From NCBI RefSeq assembly GCF_014649335.1, contig NZ_BMSV01000013.1:109456-173455 (forward strand): a stretch of DNA of 64,000 nt. The letters are read 5' to 3'. Origin of the DNA: Streptomyces roseolilacinus (lineage in GTDB: Bacteria; Actinomycetota; Actinomycetes; Streptomycetales; Streptomycetaceae). This document shows, piece by piece, positions 18,158-26,375 of this stretch (its first letter is position 1; the number at the start of each line of letters is the position of its first letter). The notes beneath the pieces were generated by a model. It had not been told where the DNA came from. It saw only the letters and a list, made by a program, of their open reading frames with translations, and ran no database searches. Made by a program: the position numbers and the translations under genes.

Positions 18158-19318
18158 CTACTTGTCGATGTCGCCGACGACGAAGAAGAACGACCCGAGG
18201 ATCGCCACCATGTCCGCGACCAGCGTCCCCGGCAGCAGCTCCGACAGCACCTGGATGTTGTTGTACGAGGCGGAGCGCAGCTTCAGCCGGTACGGGGTCT
18301 TGTCGCCCTTGGAGACCAGGTAGTAGCCGTTGACGCCGAGCGGGTTCTCCGTCCACGCGTACGTGTGCCCCTCGGGGGCCTTGAGGACCTTCGGCAGGCG
18401 CTGGTTGATCGGGCCGGGCGGCAGCTCCGCGATCCGGTCCAGGCAGGCGTCGGCCAGGTCCAGCGCGTTGTGCGTCTGCTCCAGCAGGCACTCGAACCGG
18501 GCGAGGCAGTCGCCCTCCTGCCGGGTGACGACCTTCAGCGTGTCCCGCAGCTCCCCGTAGCCCAGGTACGGCTCGTCGCGGCGCAGGTCGAAGTCGACGC
18601 CGGACGCGCGGGCGATCGGGCCGCTCACGCCGTACGCGTGCACCGCCTCCGGGGACAGCACGCCGACGCCGCGGGTGCGACCGCGGAAGATCTCGTTGCC
18701 GAGGACCAGCCGGTCGTACACGTCCATGCGGGAGCGGACGGCGGCGACGGCCTCGCGGGTCCTGCCCAGCCAGCCCGCGGGCAGGTCCTCCTTCAGCCCG
18801 CCGACCCGGTTGAACATGTAGTGGATGCGGCCGCCGGAGACCTCCTCCAGGATGTGCTGGAGGTCCTCCCGCTCCCGGAACGCGTGGAAGATCGGCGTGA
18901 TGCCGCCCAGCTCCAGCGGGTACGAGCCGAGGAACATCAGGTGGTTCAGGACCCGGTTCAGCTCGGCGAGCAGGGTCCGCGTCCACACGGCCCGCTCCGG
19001 CACCTCCATGCCGAGCATCCGCTCGACGGCGAGGACGACGCCCAGCTCGTTGGAGAACGCCGAGAGCCAGTCGTGGCGGTTGGCCAGCACGATGATCTGC
19101 CGGTAGTCGCGCGCCTCGAACAGCTTCTCGGCGCCGCGGTGCATGTACCCGATCACCGGCTCGGCGTGCCGGATGACCTCGCCGTCGAGGACCAGGCGGA
19201 GGCGGAGCACACCGTGCGTCGAGGGGTGCTGGGGACCGATGTTCAGCACCATGTCGGTGCTCTCCGCGGCGCCGCCGATGCCGACCGTGGCCTGCCTGGG
19301 CTGGGTGGTCTCCGTCAT
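18158..19318 (-). CDS. nuoD2: Solitary NADH-quinone oxidoreductase subunit D paralogue
   Basis: NuoD/NDUFS2 is the complex I subunit that, with NuoB, forms the quinone pocket. No other nuo gene is in the window. At 386 residues it is shorter than the usual ~440. The quinone-site His is kept (GPQHPSTHGVLRL, His35), as is the Arg that NDUFAF7 dimethylates in human NDUFS2 (HRGAEKL, Arg61). The position of the quinone-binding Tyr (human Tyr108) is Trp84 here (RHDWLSAF). It follows the MidA-type methyltransferase gene after 4 bp. It may be an alternative complex I subunit or a repurposed protein. Confidence 0.92.
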   Translation of the reverse strand: MTETTQPRQATVGIGGAAESTDMVLNIGPQHPSTHGVLRLRLVLDGEVIRHAEPVIGYMHRGAEKLFEARDYRQIIVLANRHDWLSAFSNELGVVLAVERMLGMEVPERAVWTRTLLAELNRVLNHLMFLGSYPLELGGITPIFHAFREREDLQHILEEVSGGRIHYMFNRVGGLKEDLPAGWLGRTREAVAAVRSRMDVYDRLVLGNEIFRGRTRGVGVLSPEAVHAYGVSGPIARASGVDFDLRRDEPYLGYGELRDTLKVVTRQEGDCLARFECLLEQTHNALDLADACLDRIAELPPGPINQRLPKVLKAPEGHTYAWTENPLGVNGYYLVSKGDKTPYRLKLRSASYNNIQVLSELLPGTLVADMVAILGSFFFVVGDIDK

Positions 19319-19322
19319 GCGC

Positions 19323-20399
19323 TCAGTATCCCCCGGCGGGCCGCCGCTGGAGCAGCCAGGTGAAGTCGCCGAGCCCGCCGCGCGCGGTCAGCTCGGCGGC
19401 CTGGCCGGCGGCGGCGAGGGCCCGGACGTACCCGGCCGGGTCGGACGAGGCGAGCGCGAGCGCCGGCCGCTCCCCGGACACCCCGAGCCGCCGGAGGGCC
19501 TCGCGCTGCGACAGCGGTTCGGCCGGTCCGGCCGCCGCGGCCCCGCAGGCGTCCAGGGCCACGTGGGAGGTGAGGTCGCAGGTGCCGTCCGGGACGGGTG
19601 GGACCTCGCGGCCCTCGCGGAAACCGGTCAGCGTGCCGAAGGGGGGCCGGGCGTCCGCCGTGTGCGCGTAGTCCACCGCGACCGCCAGCCCGGCCGACAG
19701 GCTGCGCACCGCGGCCGCCCACGCCTCGTCGCGGGGCCGGCCGATCTCGGCGCGTTCGCCCGGCTCCCGCAGCGGCCACCAGCGGTCGAGCCACGCCGCG
19801 TCCGCCCCGGTCACCGGCGCGCCGAGCCGTTCGGAGCCGTCCCGCCGCACCTCCACGTACCGGGGCGTGCCGTCGTCGTCGGCCTGGGCGACGTCGACCG
19901 GGACGTTGTCCAGCCACTCGTTGGCGAACAGCAGCCCGCGCACCCCGGCCGGCGGCCGCGCGACCCACTCGACGCGCGGGTCCAGGTCCGGGGGCCGGGG
20001 CGCGCGCTCCACGGCGTACGCCCGCACGCGCAGCCCCGGCGGCAGCGCGGCCAGCACCCCGGTCACCAACTCTCCGCGGCCCGCGCCCATGTCGACGAAC
20101 GCGACCTCGTCCGCGCCGTCCGCCCCCGCCGCCCGCCCGAGTCCGGCGGCGACGCGCTCCAGCAGGCGGGCCACGGCGGCGGCGTACAGGGGCGAGGCGT
20201 GTACGGAGGTACGGAAGTGGCCGGCGGGGCCCTCGGGGCGGAGGTAGAACCCGCCCGGCCCGTACAGCGCGTCCTCCGTCGCCGCCCGCCAGCCCCGCCA
20301 GGACCGGTCGCTCCAGGTCACGTCGCTCTCCCCGGCCGTCTTCGCCGCCTCATCCGCCACGGGCACAGTGTCCACCTTGCGGAGTAGGAGCCCCCGCAT
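19323..20399 (-). CDS. MidA/NDUFAF7-family SAM-dependent methyltransferase
   Basis: The 358-residue protein belongs to the class I methyltransferase family of MidA and NDUFAF7. The SAM-binding motif is VDMGAGRGELVTGVL, and the family motif NEWLDNVPVDV follows. NDUFAF7 in animals dimethylates an arginine of NDUFS2, the NuoD homologue; here the next gene is a NuoD paralogue with that arginine. The ATG at 20399 is used, but GTGs 8 and 13 codons in are possible. The gene is divergent from the histidine kinase gene. Confidence 0.88.
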   Translation of the reverse strand: MRGLLLRKVDTVPVADEAAKTAGESDVTWSDRSWRGWRAATEDALYGPGGFYLRPEGPAGHFRTSVHASPLYAAAVARLLERVAAGLGRAAGADGADEVAFVDMGAGRGELVTGVLAALPPGLRVRAYAVERAPRPPDLDPRVEWVARPPAGVRGLLFANEWLDNVPVDVAQADDDGTPRYVEVRRDGSERLGAPVTGADAAWLDRWWPLREPGERAEIGRPRDEAWAAAVRSLSAGLAVAVDYAHTADARPPFGTLTGFREGREVPPVPDGTCDLTSHVALDACGAAAAGPAEPLSQREALRRLGVSGERPALALASSDPAGYVRALAAAGQAAELTARGGLGDFTWLLQRRPAGGY

Positions 20400-20442
20400 C
20401 GGATCGCTCTCCTGGTTGACCCATGCACCTATCCGGTTTCCC

Positions 20443-20448
20443 TACGCT
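20443..20448 (+). promoter_or_regulatory. Leaderless -10 hexamer TACGCT for the histidine kinase
   Basis: TACGCT sits at -12 to -7 from GTG 20455. A TTGACC at 20416-20421 is 21 bases upstream, longer than ideal for a -35. Confidence 0.5.
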
Positions 20449-20454
20449 GGCTAC

Positions 20455-21651
20455 GTGCAGCGCCTCTACGACTTCCTCCGCAGGCACCCGACGGGCGTCG
20501 ACAGCTTCTGGGCGGTGATGCTGTCCGGGTTCTCCGTCCTGTGGGTGGCCACGGTCCCCAAGGGCCCGGACGGCCCGGCCGCCGCCGCGGTCGTCCTGCT
20601 GTTCGGGCTGGTCGTGGCGCTGCGGCGCCGTGTGCCGGAGACGATGCTGCTGCTGGCCGTGGCCCTCGGGCTCGTCCAGCTCCTGGTGGACCTGCCGCCC
20701 AACCCGGCCGACTTCGCGATGCTCGTGATCATCTACAGCGTCGCCGCCCACGACGGGCCGCGCTGGGCGTCGCGGCTCGCCCTGGTCGGCGGGGCGTGCG
20801 CGGCGACGCTCTCGCAGCTGCGGTGGCCGGTGGAGGACGTCGCCCCGGCCGGCCAGGTGTTCTTCACGACCGTGATGTCGGTGCCGTTCGTGCTGGCCTG
20901 GGTGCTCGGCGACTCCATGCGCACCCGCCGCGCCTACCTGGCCCAGCTGGAGGAGCGCGCGGACCGGCTGGAACGGGAGCGGGAGGCGCAGGCCAAGGTC
21001 GCGGTCGCCGCCGAACGGGCCCGCATCGCCCGCGAACTCCACGACGTGGTCGCCCACAACGTGTCCGTCATGGTCGTCCAGGCGGACGGCGCCGCCTACG
21101 TCATGGACAGCTCGCCGGACCAGGCGCGGCAGGCGCTGGAGACCATCTCGTCCACCGGCCGCCAGGCCCTCGCGGAGATGCGCCGGCTGCTCGGCATCCT
21201 GCGGACCGGCGAGCCGGAGGAGGCGGGGGAGTACGTCCCGCAGCCGGACGTGCAGCAGATCGAGGACCTCGTCGAACAGGTCCGCACCTCCGGCCTCCCC
21301 GTCGACTTCAAGGTCGAGGGCACCGCGCGCCGACTGCCCAGCGGCGTCGAGCTCACGGCGTACCGCATCGTCCAGGAGGCCCTGACCAACACCCGCAAGC
21401 ACGGCGGCCCGGACGTCGGGGCGTGCGTGCGGCTGACGTACTTCGACGACGGGCTCGGACTGCTCGTCGAGGACGACGGCCGGGGCGCCGCGCACGAGAT
21501 GTACGTGGACGGCGGCGCCGACGGCAGGGGGCACGGCCTGATCGGCATGCGCGAGCGGGTCGGCATGGTCGGCGGCACCCTGGACGCGGGCCCGCGCCCG
21601 GGCGGCGGCTTCCGGATCAGCGCGCTGCTGCCCCTGAAACCCGCCCACTAG
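20455..21651 (+). CDS. NarL-type two-component sensor histidine kinase
   Basis: The 398-residue protein has an N-terminal membrane domain (about five helices, residues 15-165), a short coiled coil, a HisKA_3 dimerisation helix with the phospho-acceptor His in ARELHDVVAHNVSVMVV, and an HATPase domain with the N box (ALTNTRKH) and GRGHGLIGMRERV. Most HisKA_3 kinases pair with NarL/LuxR regulators, as here. The GTG at 20455 is preferred to an earlier ATG at 20368, which would overlap the divergent methyltransferase gene. The signal sensed is unknown. Confidence 0.92.
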   Translation: MQRLYDFLRRHPTGVDSFWAVMLSGFSVLWVATVPKGPDGPAAAAVVLLFGLVVALRRRVPETMLLLAVALGLVQLLVDLPPNPADFAMLVIIYSVAAHDGPRWASRLALVGGACAATLSQLRWPVEDVAPAGQVFFTTVMSVPFVLAWVLGDSMRTRRAYLAQLEERADRLEREREAQAKVAVAAERARIARELHDVVAHNVSVMVVQADGAAYVMDSSPDQARQALETISSTGRQALAEMRRLLGILRTGEPEEAGEYVPQPDVQQIEDLVEQVRTSGLPVDFKVEGTARRLPSGVELTAYRIVQEALTNTRKHGGPDVGACVRLTYFDDGLGLLVEDDGRGAAHEMYVDGGADGRGHGLIGMRERVGMVGGTLDAGPRPGGGFRISALLPLKPAH

Positions 21652-21719
21652 ACCGCCCCGCCCCGCTCGCAGGACCCCCGCAGGACCCCGCCCCCTCCCC
21701 CTAGGAACAGGACCCCGAC

Positions 21720-22400
21720 ATGGCGATCCGTCTGATGCTCGTCGACGACCAGGTGCTGCTGCGCACCGGCTTCCGCATGGTGCTGGCCGCCCAACCGGAC
21801 ATGGAGGTCGTGGCGGAGGCGGGCGACGGGGTGGAGGCCCTGCAGGTGCTGAAGTCGACACCGGTCGACGTGGTGCTGATGGACGTCCGCATGCCGAAGC
21901 TCGACGGGGTGGAGGCCACCCGCCGCATCTGCGCCGAGCCCGGCGCGCCCCGCGTCCTCATCCTCACCACCTTCGACCTGGACGAGTACGCCTTCTCCGG
22001 GCTGAAGGCGGGGGCCAGCGGCTTCATGCTCAAGGACGTGCCGCCCGGCGAGCTGCTCGCCGCGATCCGCGCCGTCCACAGCGGTGACGCGGTGGTCGCG
22101 CCCTCCACGACCCGCCGGCTCCTGGACCGGTTCTCCCCGATGCTGCCCAGCGGCACCGGCCGGCAGACGGAGCACAAGGCGCTGTCCCGCCTCACCGACC
22201 GCGAGCGGGAGGTCATGCTCCTCGTCGCCCAGGGGCTGTCGAACGGCGAGATCGCCGCCCGCCTCGTCCTCTCCGAGGCGACCGTGAAGACCCACGTCGG
22301 CCGCATCCTCACCAAGCTGGAGCTCCGCGACCGCGTCCAGGTCGTCGTCCTCGCCTACGAGACCGGCCTGGTCCGCGCCGGCGGCGGCCCCCTCCCGTGA
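21720..22400 (+). CDS. NarL/LuxR-family response regulator
   Basis: The 226-residue partner of the upstream kinase has a receiver domain with the phospho-acceptor Asp55 (VVLMDVRMPKLDG), the LTTFDLDEYAF switch region, and a C-terminal LuxR helix-turn-helix (LTDREREVMLLVAQGLSNGEIAARL). It begins 68 bp after the kinase stop. Targets are unknown; autoregulation is likely but not shown. Confidence 0.94.
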   Translation: MAIRLMLVDDQVLLRTGFRMVLAAQPDMEVVAEAGDGVEALQVLKSTPVDVVLMDVRMPKLDGVEATRRICAEPGAPRVLILTTFDLDEYAFSGLKAGASGFMLKDVPPGELLAAIRAVHSGDAVVAPSTTRRLLDRFSPMLPSGTGRQTEHKALSRLTDREREVMLLVAQGLSNGEIAARLVLSEATVKTHVGRILTKLELRDRVQVVVLAYETGLVRAGGGPLP

Positions 22401-22471
22401 CGCCCCTCCACCCGACGCCCCCGCCCCGCCCCCTCCTCCGCCTCGGTGGCCCCCTTCGCACCGGCGGCCCC

Positions 22472-22510
22472 GTGGCGGCGGCCTCGTGGCGGCGGCCTCG
22501 TGGCGGCGGT
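22472..22510. repeat. 14-bp tandem repeat, about 2.8 copies
   Basis: The unit GTGGCGGCGGCCTC is repeated at 22472, 22486 and (partly) 22500, in the gap between the convergent response regulator and ArsR-like genes. No function is evident. Confidence 0.8.
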
Positions 22511-22526
22511 GCGCCCGTCCCGGCGG

Positions 22527-23633
22527 CTAGCGCAGCACCGTCTCCAGGAAGTCGCTGCCGATCCGGGCCACCGCCGCCACGTCCAGCTGGTGCAGGACGT
22601 AGCGGCCGCGGCGGCGGACCGTCACCAGCTCGGCCTTCTTCAGGACCGACAGGTGCCGCGAGACCTCCGGCGGGGTGATCCCGTACGTGTCGGCCAGCTC
22701 GCTCGTCGTGTACGAGCCGCGCGCCAGCTGCCGGCACAGGCGCATCCGCATGGGGTGGGCGAGCGCGTCCATGCGTCGCTGCAGCAGTTCCACCGACGCC
22801 GGACCCGCCACGGACGGCGCACCGACCGGGTACTGCACCACCGGCCGCCAGCCCGGCGCGTGCAGCACCAGCAGGTGCGGCCAGCCGAAGCTGGTCGGCA
22901 CGAGCGTCACCCCGGCCCCGACCTCCGGGTCCACCGCCGTCGTCCGGCCGTGCGCCATCTTGTCCACGTGGATGCGCCGCCGCGCCCCCTCCTCCTGGAC
23001 GGTGACCGCCGGGGACACCGCGCGCAGCGCCTCGGCCAGGCCCCGGTGGCGCAGCAGTTCGGCCTTCTCCCGCGCGTCGGCGGCCAGGCCCGGCCCGGCC
23101 CGCCGCCAGGTGTCCGCGAAGAACGCCTCGTCGCAGTCCTCGAACAGGCGCCGCAGCCACGCCCGGACCCCGCTCGGGTCGTCGAGCAGCCGGCGGGTGA
23201 AGTCCAGCTGCCGGGGGCCCCGGTTGGCGGCCAGCTCCAGCACGCGGGCGGGCTGCACCGGCGCACCGGCCGTGTACGACACGGAGCAGCTGAACTCCAG
23301 CGCCGCCGTGACGAACCGCTCCTCGTCCAGCCGGTCGAGTATGTCCAGCTCGTCCGCGAGCGTCGCCCCCGGCCGCCCGTCCCCGCCCCGCAGCCCGGCG
23401 TACGGCTGGAACACGTCGGACAGGGTCGCCGTCCACAGGAAGTTCGCCTCGTGGAGCCGGTCGGCCAGGTCGGGCTTGAGACCCGCGGCCGTGGCCGTCG
23501 CCCACCCGTGCAGCCCCGGGTGGTGCCCCGGCTCGGCCAGCGCGTGCAGGGCCACGCCCAGCTCGGCGAGGGGCGAGATCGCGAAGTCGATCCGCTCGGG
23601 CGGCAGGCCCGTGATGTCTATCGTCACGCTCAC
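22527..23633 (-). CDS. DUF5937/ArsR-like winged-helix transcriptional regulator
   Basis: The 368-residue protein has an N-terminal DUF5937 region of unknown ligand and a C-terminal ArsR-type winged helix (LAHPMRMRLCRQLARGSYTTSELADTYGITPPEVSRHLSVLKKAELVTVRRRGRYVLHQL). No metal-binding Cys pair is seen in the recognition region. GTG at 23633 matches the MSVTIDI start I recall, but GTG at 23627 has the better SD spacing. A 17-bp perfect palindrome 41 bp upstream is a likely operator and also faces a divergent small gene. Confidence 0.88.
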   Translation of the reverse strand: MSVTIDITGLPPERIDFAISPLAELGVALHALAEPGHHPGLHGWATATAAGLKPDLADRLHEANFLWTATLSDVFQPYAGLRGGDGRPGATLADELDILDRLDEERFVTAALEFSCSVSYTAGAPVQPARVLELAANRGPRQLDFTRRLLDDPSGVRAWLRRLFEDCDEAFFADTWRRAGPGLAADAREKAELLRHRGLAEALRAVSPAVTVQEEGARRRIHVDKMAHGRTTAVDPEVGAGVTLVPTSFGWPHLLVLHAPGWRPVVQYPVGAPSVAGPASVELLQRRMDALAHPMRMRLCRQLARGSYTTSELADTYGITPPEVSRHLSVLKKAELVTVRRRGRYVLHQLDVAAVARIGSDFLETVLR

Positions 23634-23673
23634 GCCCCCATGGTGCGGTGCGCCGGGCGGCGCGGGCGGTCGC

Positions 23674-23690
23674 TTGACGAGCCTCGTCAA
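23674..23690. promoter_or_regulatory. 17-bp perfect palindrome, candidate operator
   Basis: TTGACGAGCCTCGTCAA (7-bp arms, 3-bp centre) lies in the 98-bp gap between the ArsR-like gene and the divergent small gene. Size and symmetry suit a dimeric winged-helix protein, so autoregulation is likely. Confidence 0.6.
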
Positions 23691-23731
23691 TCGGCGGGGC
23701 ACCACGGCCGCGACCGTCGCAGCCTGGTTCC

Positions 23732-23920
23732 GTGAACGTGACCCAGCAACACCTCCTCGACTCCTACCGCGCCGCCCAGCGGGGACTGCCGTACCCGCCC
23801 GCGCCGGGCCGCGTCCCCCTGCGCCTCGGCACGCTCCTCCGCCGGCGGCCGCGCACCGCTCCGCCGTCGGAGCGACCACCGCTCACCCCTCCCGCACCAC
23901 CCGGTGCACCGACTCCATGA
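23732..23920 (+). CDS. Small hypothetical protein, possibly truncated
   Basis: The 62-residue product (VNVTQQHLLDSYRAAQRGLPYPPAPGR, then Pro/Arg-rich) resembles the start of a small streptomycete family beginning with a QHLLDAYRAAQ-like segment that I recall as somewhat longer. The last 38 bases overlap the threonine-aldolase gene on the other strand. A CAGCCT hexamer at -12 to -7 could drive a leaderless mRNA. It could be a decayed gene; confidence is limited. Confidence 0.4.
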   Translation: MNVTQQHLLDSYRAAQRGLPYPPAPGRVPLRLGTLLRRRPRTAPPSERPPLTPPAPPGAPTP

Positions 23921-25271
23921 ACACCGACACCGCCTCCCCCACGTCGGCCGCCGACCACTCCAGCCCCGGCGCCGTGACCGTCACCTCGGTCATCGCGACC
24001 CCGGGCGGACCGCCCGCGCTCGCCTCGAACCAGCGCCGGAAGAGGACCGTCCCCGTCTCCTCGGCCTGACGGACGGCCGCCTCCGTCAGGACCTCCGGCG
24101 CGTACGGGAGCCACACCTGGAACTCGTGGGTGTGCGGCACCTCCGGGTGCACCCGGAACCACGGCACCGCCGCCGCCTCGAACCCCTCCCGCAGACCGGC
24201 CGCCACGGCCCGCGCGTGCGCCGCGTACGACGGCAGCCTCGGCAGCTCCCGCTCCAGGCCCAGCAGGGCCGCCAGCGCCGCCGGGTGCTGCTGGAACACG
24301 TTGCCCCCGTACCGGTGGCGCCACGCCCGTGCCTCCTCCACGAACGACTCGGGCCCCACCAGCGCCGCCCCGGACAGTCCGCCCAGCGACTTGTAGAAGG
24401 ACACGTAGACGCTGTCCGCCAGGCCCGCGATCTCCGGCAGGTCCCGCCCGAAGTGCGCCGTCGTCTCCCACACCCGGGCGCCGTCGAAGTGCACCACCGC
24501 GTCCCGCTCCCGGGCGGCCTCCACCACCTCCTCCAGTTCGTCCCAGGCCGGCAGCACGAACCCCGCGTCGCGCAGCGGCAGCTCCAGCATCAGCGTCCCG
24601 AACGGCTCCTCCACCGCCCGTACCTCGTCCGCGGTCGGCAGCCGGCCCGCGTTCGTCGGATGCACCGTCCGCAGCCCGCTCACCGCCCCCAGCGCGCCCC
24701 GCTCGTGCACCTCCGGATGGGCCAGGGGGTGCAGCGCCACGACCCGGTTGCCGGTCCGCCCCGCCCAGCACCGCAGGGCCACCTGCTGGGCCATCGTCCC
24801 GGTCGGGAAGAACACCGCCGCCGGGAACCCGAGCAGCCCGGCCACCCGCCGCTCCAGGTGCTCGACGACCCCGTTCCCGTACAGGTCGACGCTCTCGTCC
24901 AGGTCGTACACCGACGGCCCCCCGGCGGCCAGCGCCGCGAGCCACTCGCCCGGCGTCGCCTCCGCCGACGACCGGTGCAGCACCCGTCCGGCCGCCCGCC
25001 ACGCGGCGATCCGACGCCGCCGCTGCCCCGCCTCGTCCTCCCCCGCCTCGTCTCCTCGCGCCTCCTCTCCCTGCGATCCGTCTCCCCGTGCCTGGTCTCC
25101 CCGTGCCTCCTCACCCCGCGATCCGTCCGCCCCGGGCTGCGCCTCCGCCCTGCCTCCCCGCTTCTCCGCGCCGTGCCGCCCGGCTCCGGCCGCCTCCTCT
25201 CCCCGCTGCTCCGCCCCGGTCCCGTCCCACCGCTCGACGCGCTCGCCGCCGTCACCCATCGCATCAGTCAT
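23883..25271 (-). CDS. Threonine aldolase/beta-eliminating lyase-family PLP enzyme
   Basis: The 462-residue protein is a fold-type I PLP enzyme of the threonine aldolase family, which cleaves L-threonine or allo-threonine to glycine and acetaldehyde. The PLP lysine lies near residue 293 in VSFYKSLGGLSGAAL, with HFDGARVWET before it. Residues 1-85 are an unusual acidic, repetitive extension (RGEEARGD, RGDGSQGEEARGDEAGEDEAG) absent from typical 340-400-residue members. The ATG at 25271 is followed by another in-frame ATG four codons in. True substrate is uncertain. Confidence 0.85.
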   Translation of the reverse strand: MTDAMGDGGERVERWDGTGAEQRGEEAAGAGRHGAEKRGGRAEAQPGADGSRGEEARGDQARGDGSQGEEARGDEAGEDEAGQRRRRIAAWRAAGRVLHRSSAEATPGEWLAALAAGGPSVYDLDESVDLYGNGVVEHLERRVAGLLGFPAAVFFPTGTMAQQVALRCWAGRTGNRVVALHPLAHPEVHERGALGAVSGLRTVHPTNAGRLPTADEVRAVEEPFGTLMLELPLRDAGFVLPAWDELEEVVEAARERDAVVHFDGARVWETTAHFGRDLPEIAGLADSVYVSFYKSLGGLSGAALVGPESFVEEARAWRHRYGGNVFQQHPAALAALLGLERELPRLPSYAAHARAVAAGLREGFEAAAVPWFRVHPEVPHTHEFQVWLPYAPEVLTEAAVRQAEETGTVLFRRWFEASAGGPPGVAMTEVTVTAPGLEWSAADVGEAVSVFMESVHRVVREG

Positions 25272-25291
25272 GCGGCGATCATGCCTGCGGG

Positions 25292-25344
25292 TTGTCCACA
25301 GGGGCGTGTGATTATCGGGCTGGGCAGGGGTGGCCTGTGGACAG
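25292..25344. promoter_or_regulatory. Two inverted DnaA-box-like sites
   Basis: TTGTCCACA at 25292-25300 equals the streptomycete DnaA-box consensus. TGTGGACAG at 25336-25344 is an inverted copy with one change. Together they form a 10-bp inverted repeat 31 bp apart, between the PLP-enzyme gene and the panC operon. They could bind DnaA or be an unrelated operator. Confidence 0.5.
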
Positions 25345-25430
25345 CGCGGAAGCGGCGGCGACACGCTGGCGTAGCATGACGAGGAATCGTCCGGTACCCG
25401 CCGAGGACTGGAACGGAAGGCCGTCGCCAC

Positions 25431-26375
25431 GTGAACCCACCAGCAGAACCCCGCCCCGCCAGGCTCGCCGTCGGCGTCGTGGGCGCCGGCCGGGTCGGAC
25501 CCGCCCTGGCCGCGTCCCTGCAGCTCGCCGGACACCGCCCGGTCGCCGTCTCCGGGGTGTCCGACGCGTCCCGGCGGCGCGCCGCCGAGCTGCTGCCCGA
25601 CGTACCCGTCGTCCCGCCCGCCCAGGTGCTGGAACGCGCCGAGCTGGTCCTCCTCACCGTCCCCGACGACGCCCTGCCCGGCCTGGCCGAGGGCCTCGCC
25701 GAGACCGGCGCCGTACGGCCCGGACAGCTCCTCGTCCACACCTCCGGCCGGTACGGCGTCAGCGTGCTCGACCCCGCCCGCCGGGTCGGCGCCCTGCCGC
25801 TCGCCCTGCACCCCGCCATGACGTTCACCGGTACGAGCGTCGACGTCCAGCGGCTCGCCGGGTGCTCCTTCGGGGTGACCGCGCCCGAGGAGCTGCGGCT
25901 GGCCGCCGAGGCGCTCGTCATCGAGATGGGCGGCGAGCCCGAGTGGATCGCCGAGGAGGCCCGCCCCCTGTACCACGCGGCCCTCGCCCTGGGGGCCAAC
26001 CACCTCGTCACCCTGGTGGCCCAGTCGATGGAGCTGCTCCGCCGGGCCGGAGTGGGCGCGCCCGACCGGATGCTCGGCCCGCTGCTCGGCGCCGCCCTCG
26101 ACAACGCGCTGCGGTCCGGTGACGCCGCCCTGACCGGGCCCGTCGCACGCGGTGACGCCGGTACGGTCGCCGCGCACGTCGCGGAGCTGCGCAAGCACGC
26201 CCCGGCCACGGTCGCCGGCTACCTGGCGATGGCCCGCTCGACCGCCGACCGCGCCCTCGCGCACGGCCTGCTCAAGCCCGAGCTCGCGGAGGACCTGCTC
26301 GGGGTCCTCGCCACCGGGCCCGCCGGCGAAGGACGCCCCGACACCGAGGGCCCGGAAGGAGACACCAGCCGATGA
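25431..26375 (+). CDS. Rossmann-fold DUF2520 protein (putative NAD(P)-dependent oxidoreductase)
   Basis: The 314-residue protein has an N-terminal dinucleotide-binding motif (VGVVGAGRVGPALAASLQLAG) and a helical C-terminal DUF2520 domain, like the 6-phosphogluconate dehydrogenase-type C-domains. Its stop overlaps panC as ATGA. Position before panC suggests a role in pantothenate synthesis, perhaps a ketopantoate reductase-like step, but no substrate motif proves this. GTG at 25431 follows GGAAGG, a good SD. A TAGCAT at about 25372 may be its -10. Confidence 0.85.
   Translation: MNPPAEPRPARLAVGVVGAGRVGPALAASLQLAGHRPVAVSGVSDASRRRAAELLPDVPVVPPAQVLERAELVLLTVPDDALPGLAEGLAETGAVRPGQLLVHTSGRYGVSVLDPARRVGALPLALHPAMTFTGTSVDVQRLAGCSFGVTAPEELRLAAEALVIEMGGEPEWIAEEARPLYHAALALGANHLVTLVAQSMELLRRAGVGAPDRMLGPLLGAALDNALRSGDAALTGPVARGDAGTVAAHVAELRKHAPATVAGYLAMARSTADRALAHGLLKPELAEDLLGVLATGPAGEGRPDTEGPEGDTSR

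Noticed and set aside
22441..22510. Possible CRISPR-like array from repeated GTGGCGGCGGCCTC units
   Set aside because: Units are contiguous 14-mers without spacers and no cas gene is near.
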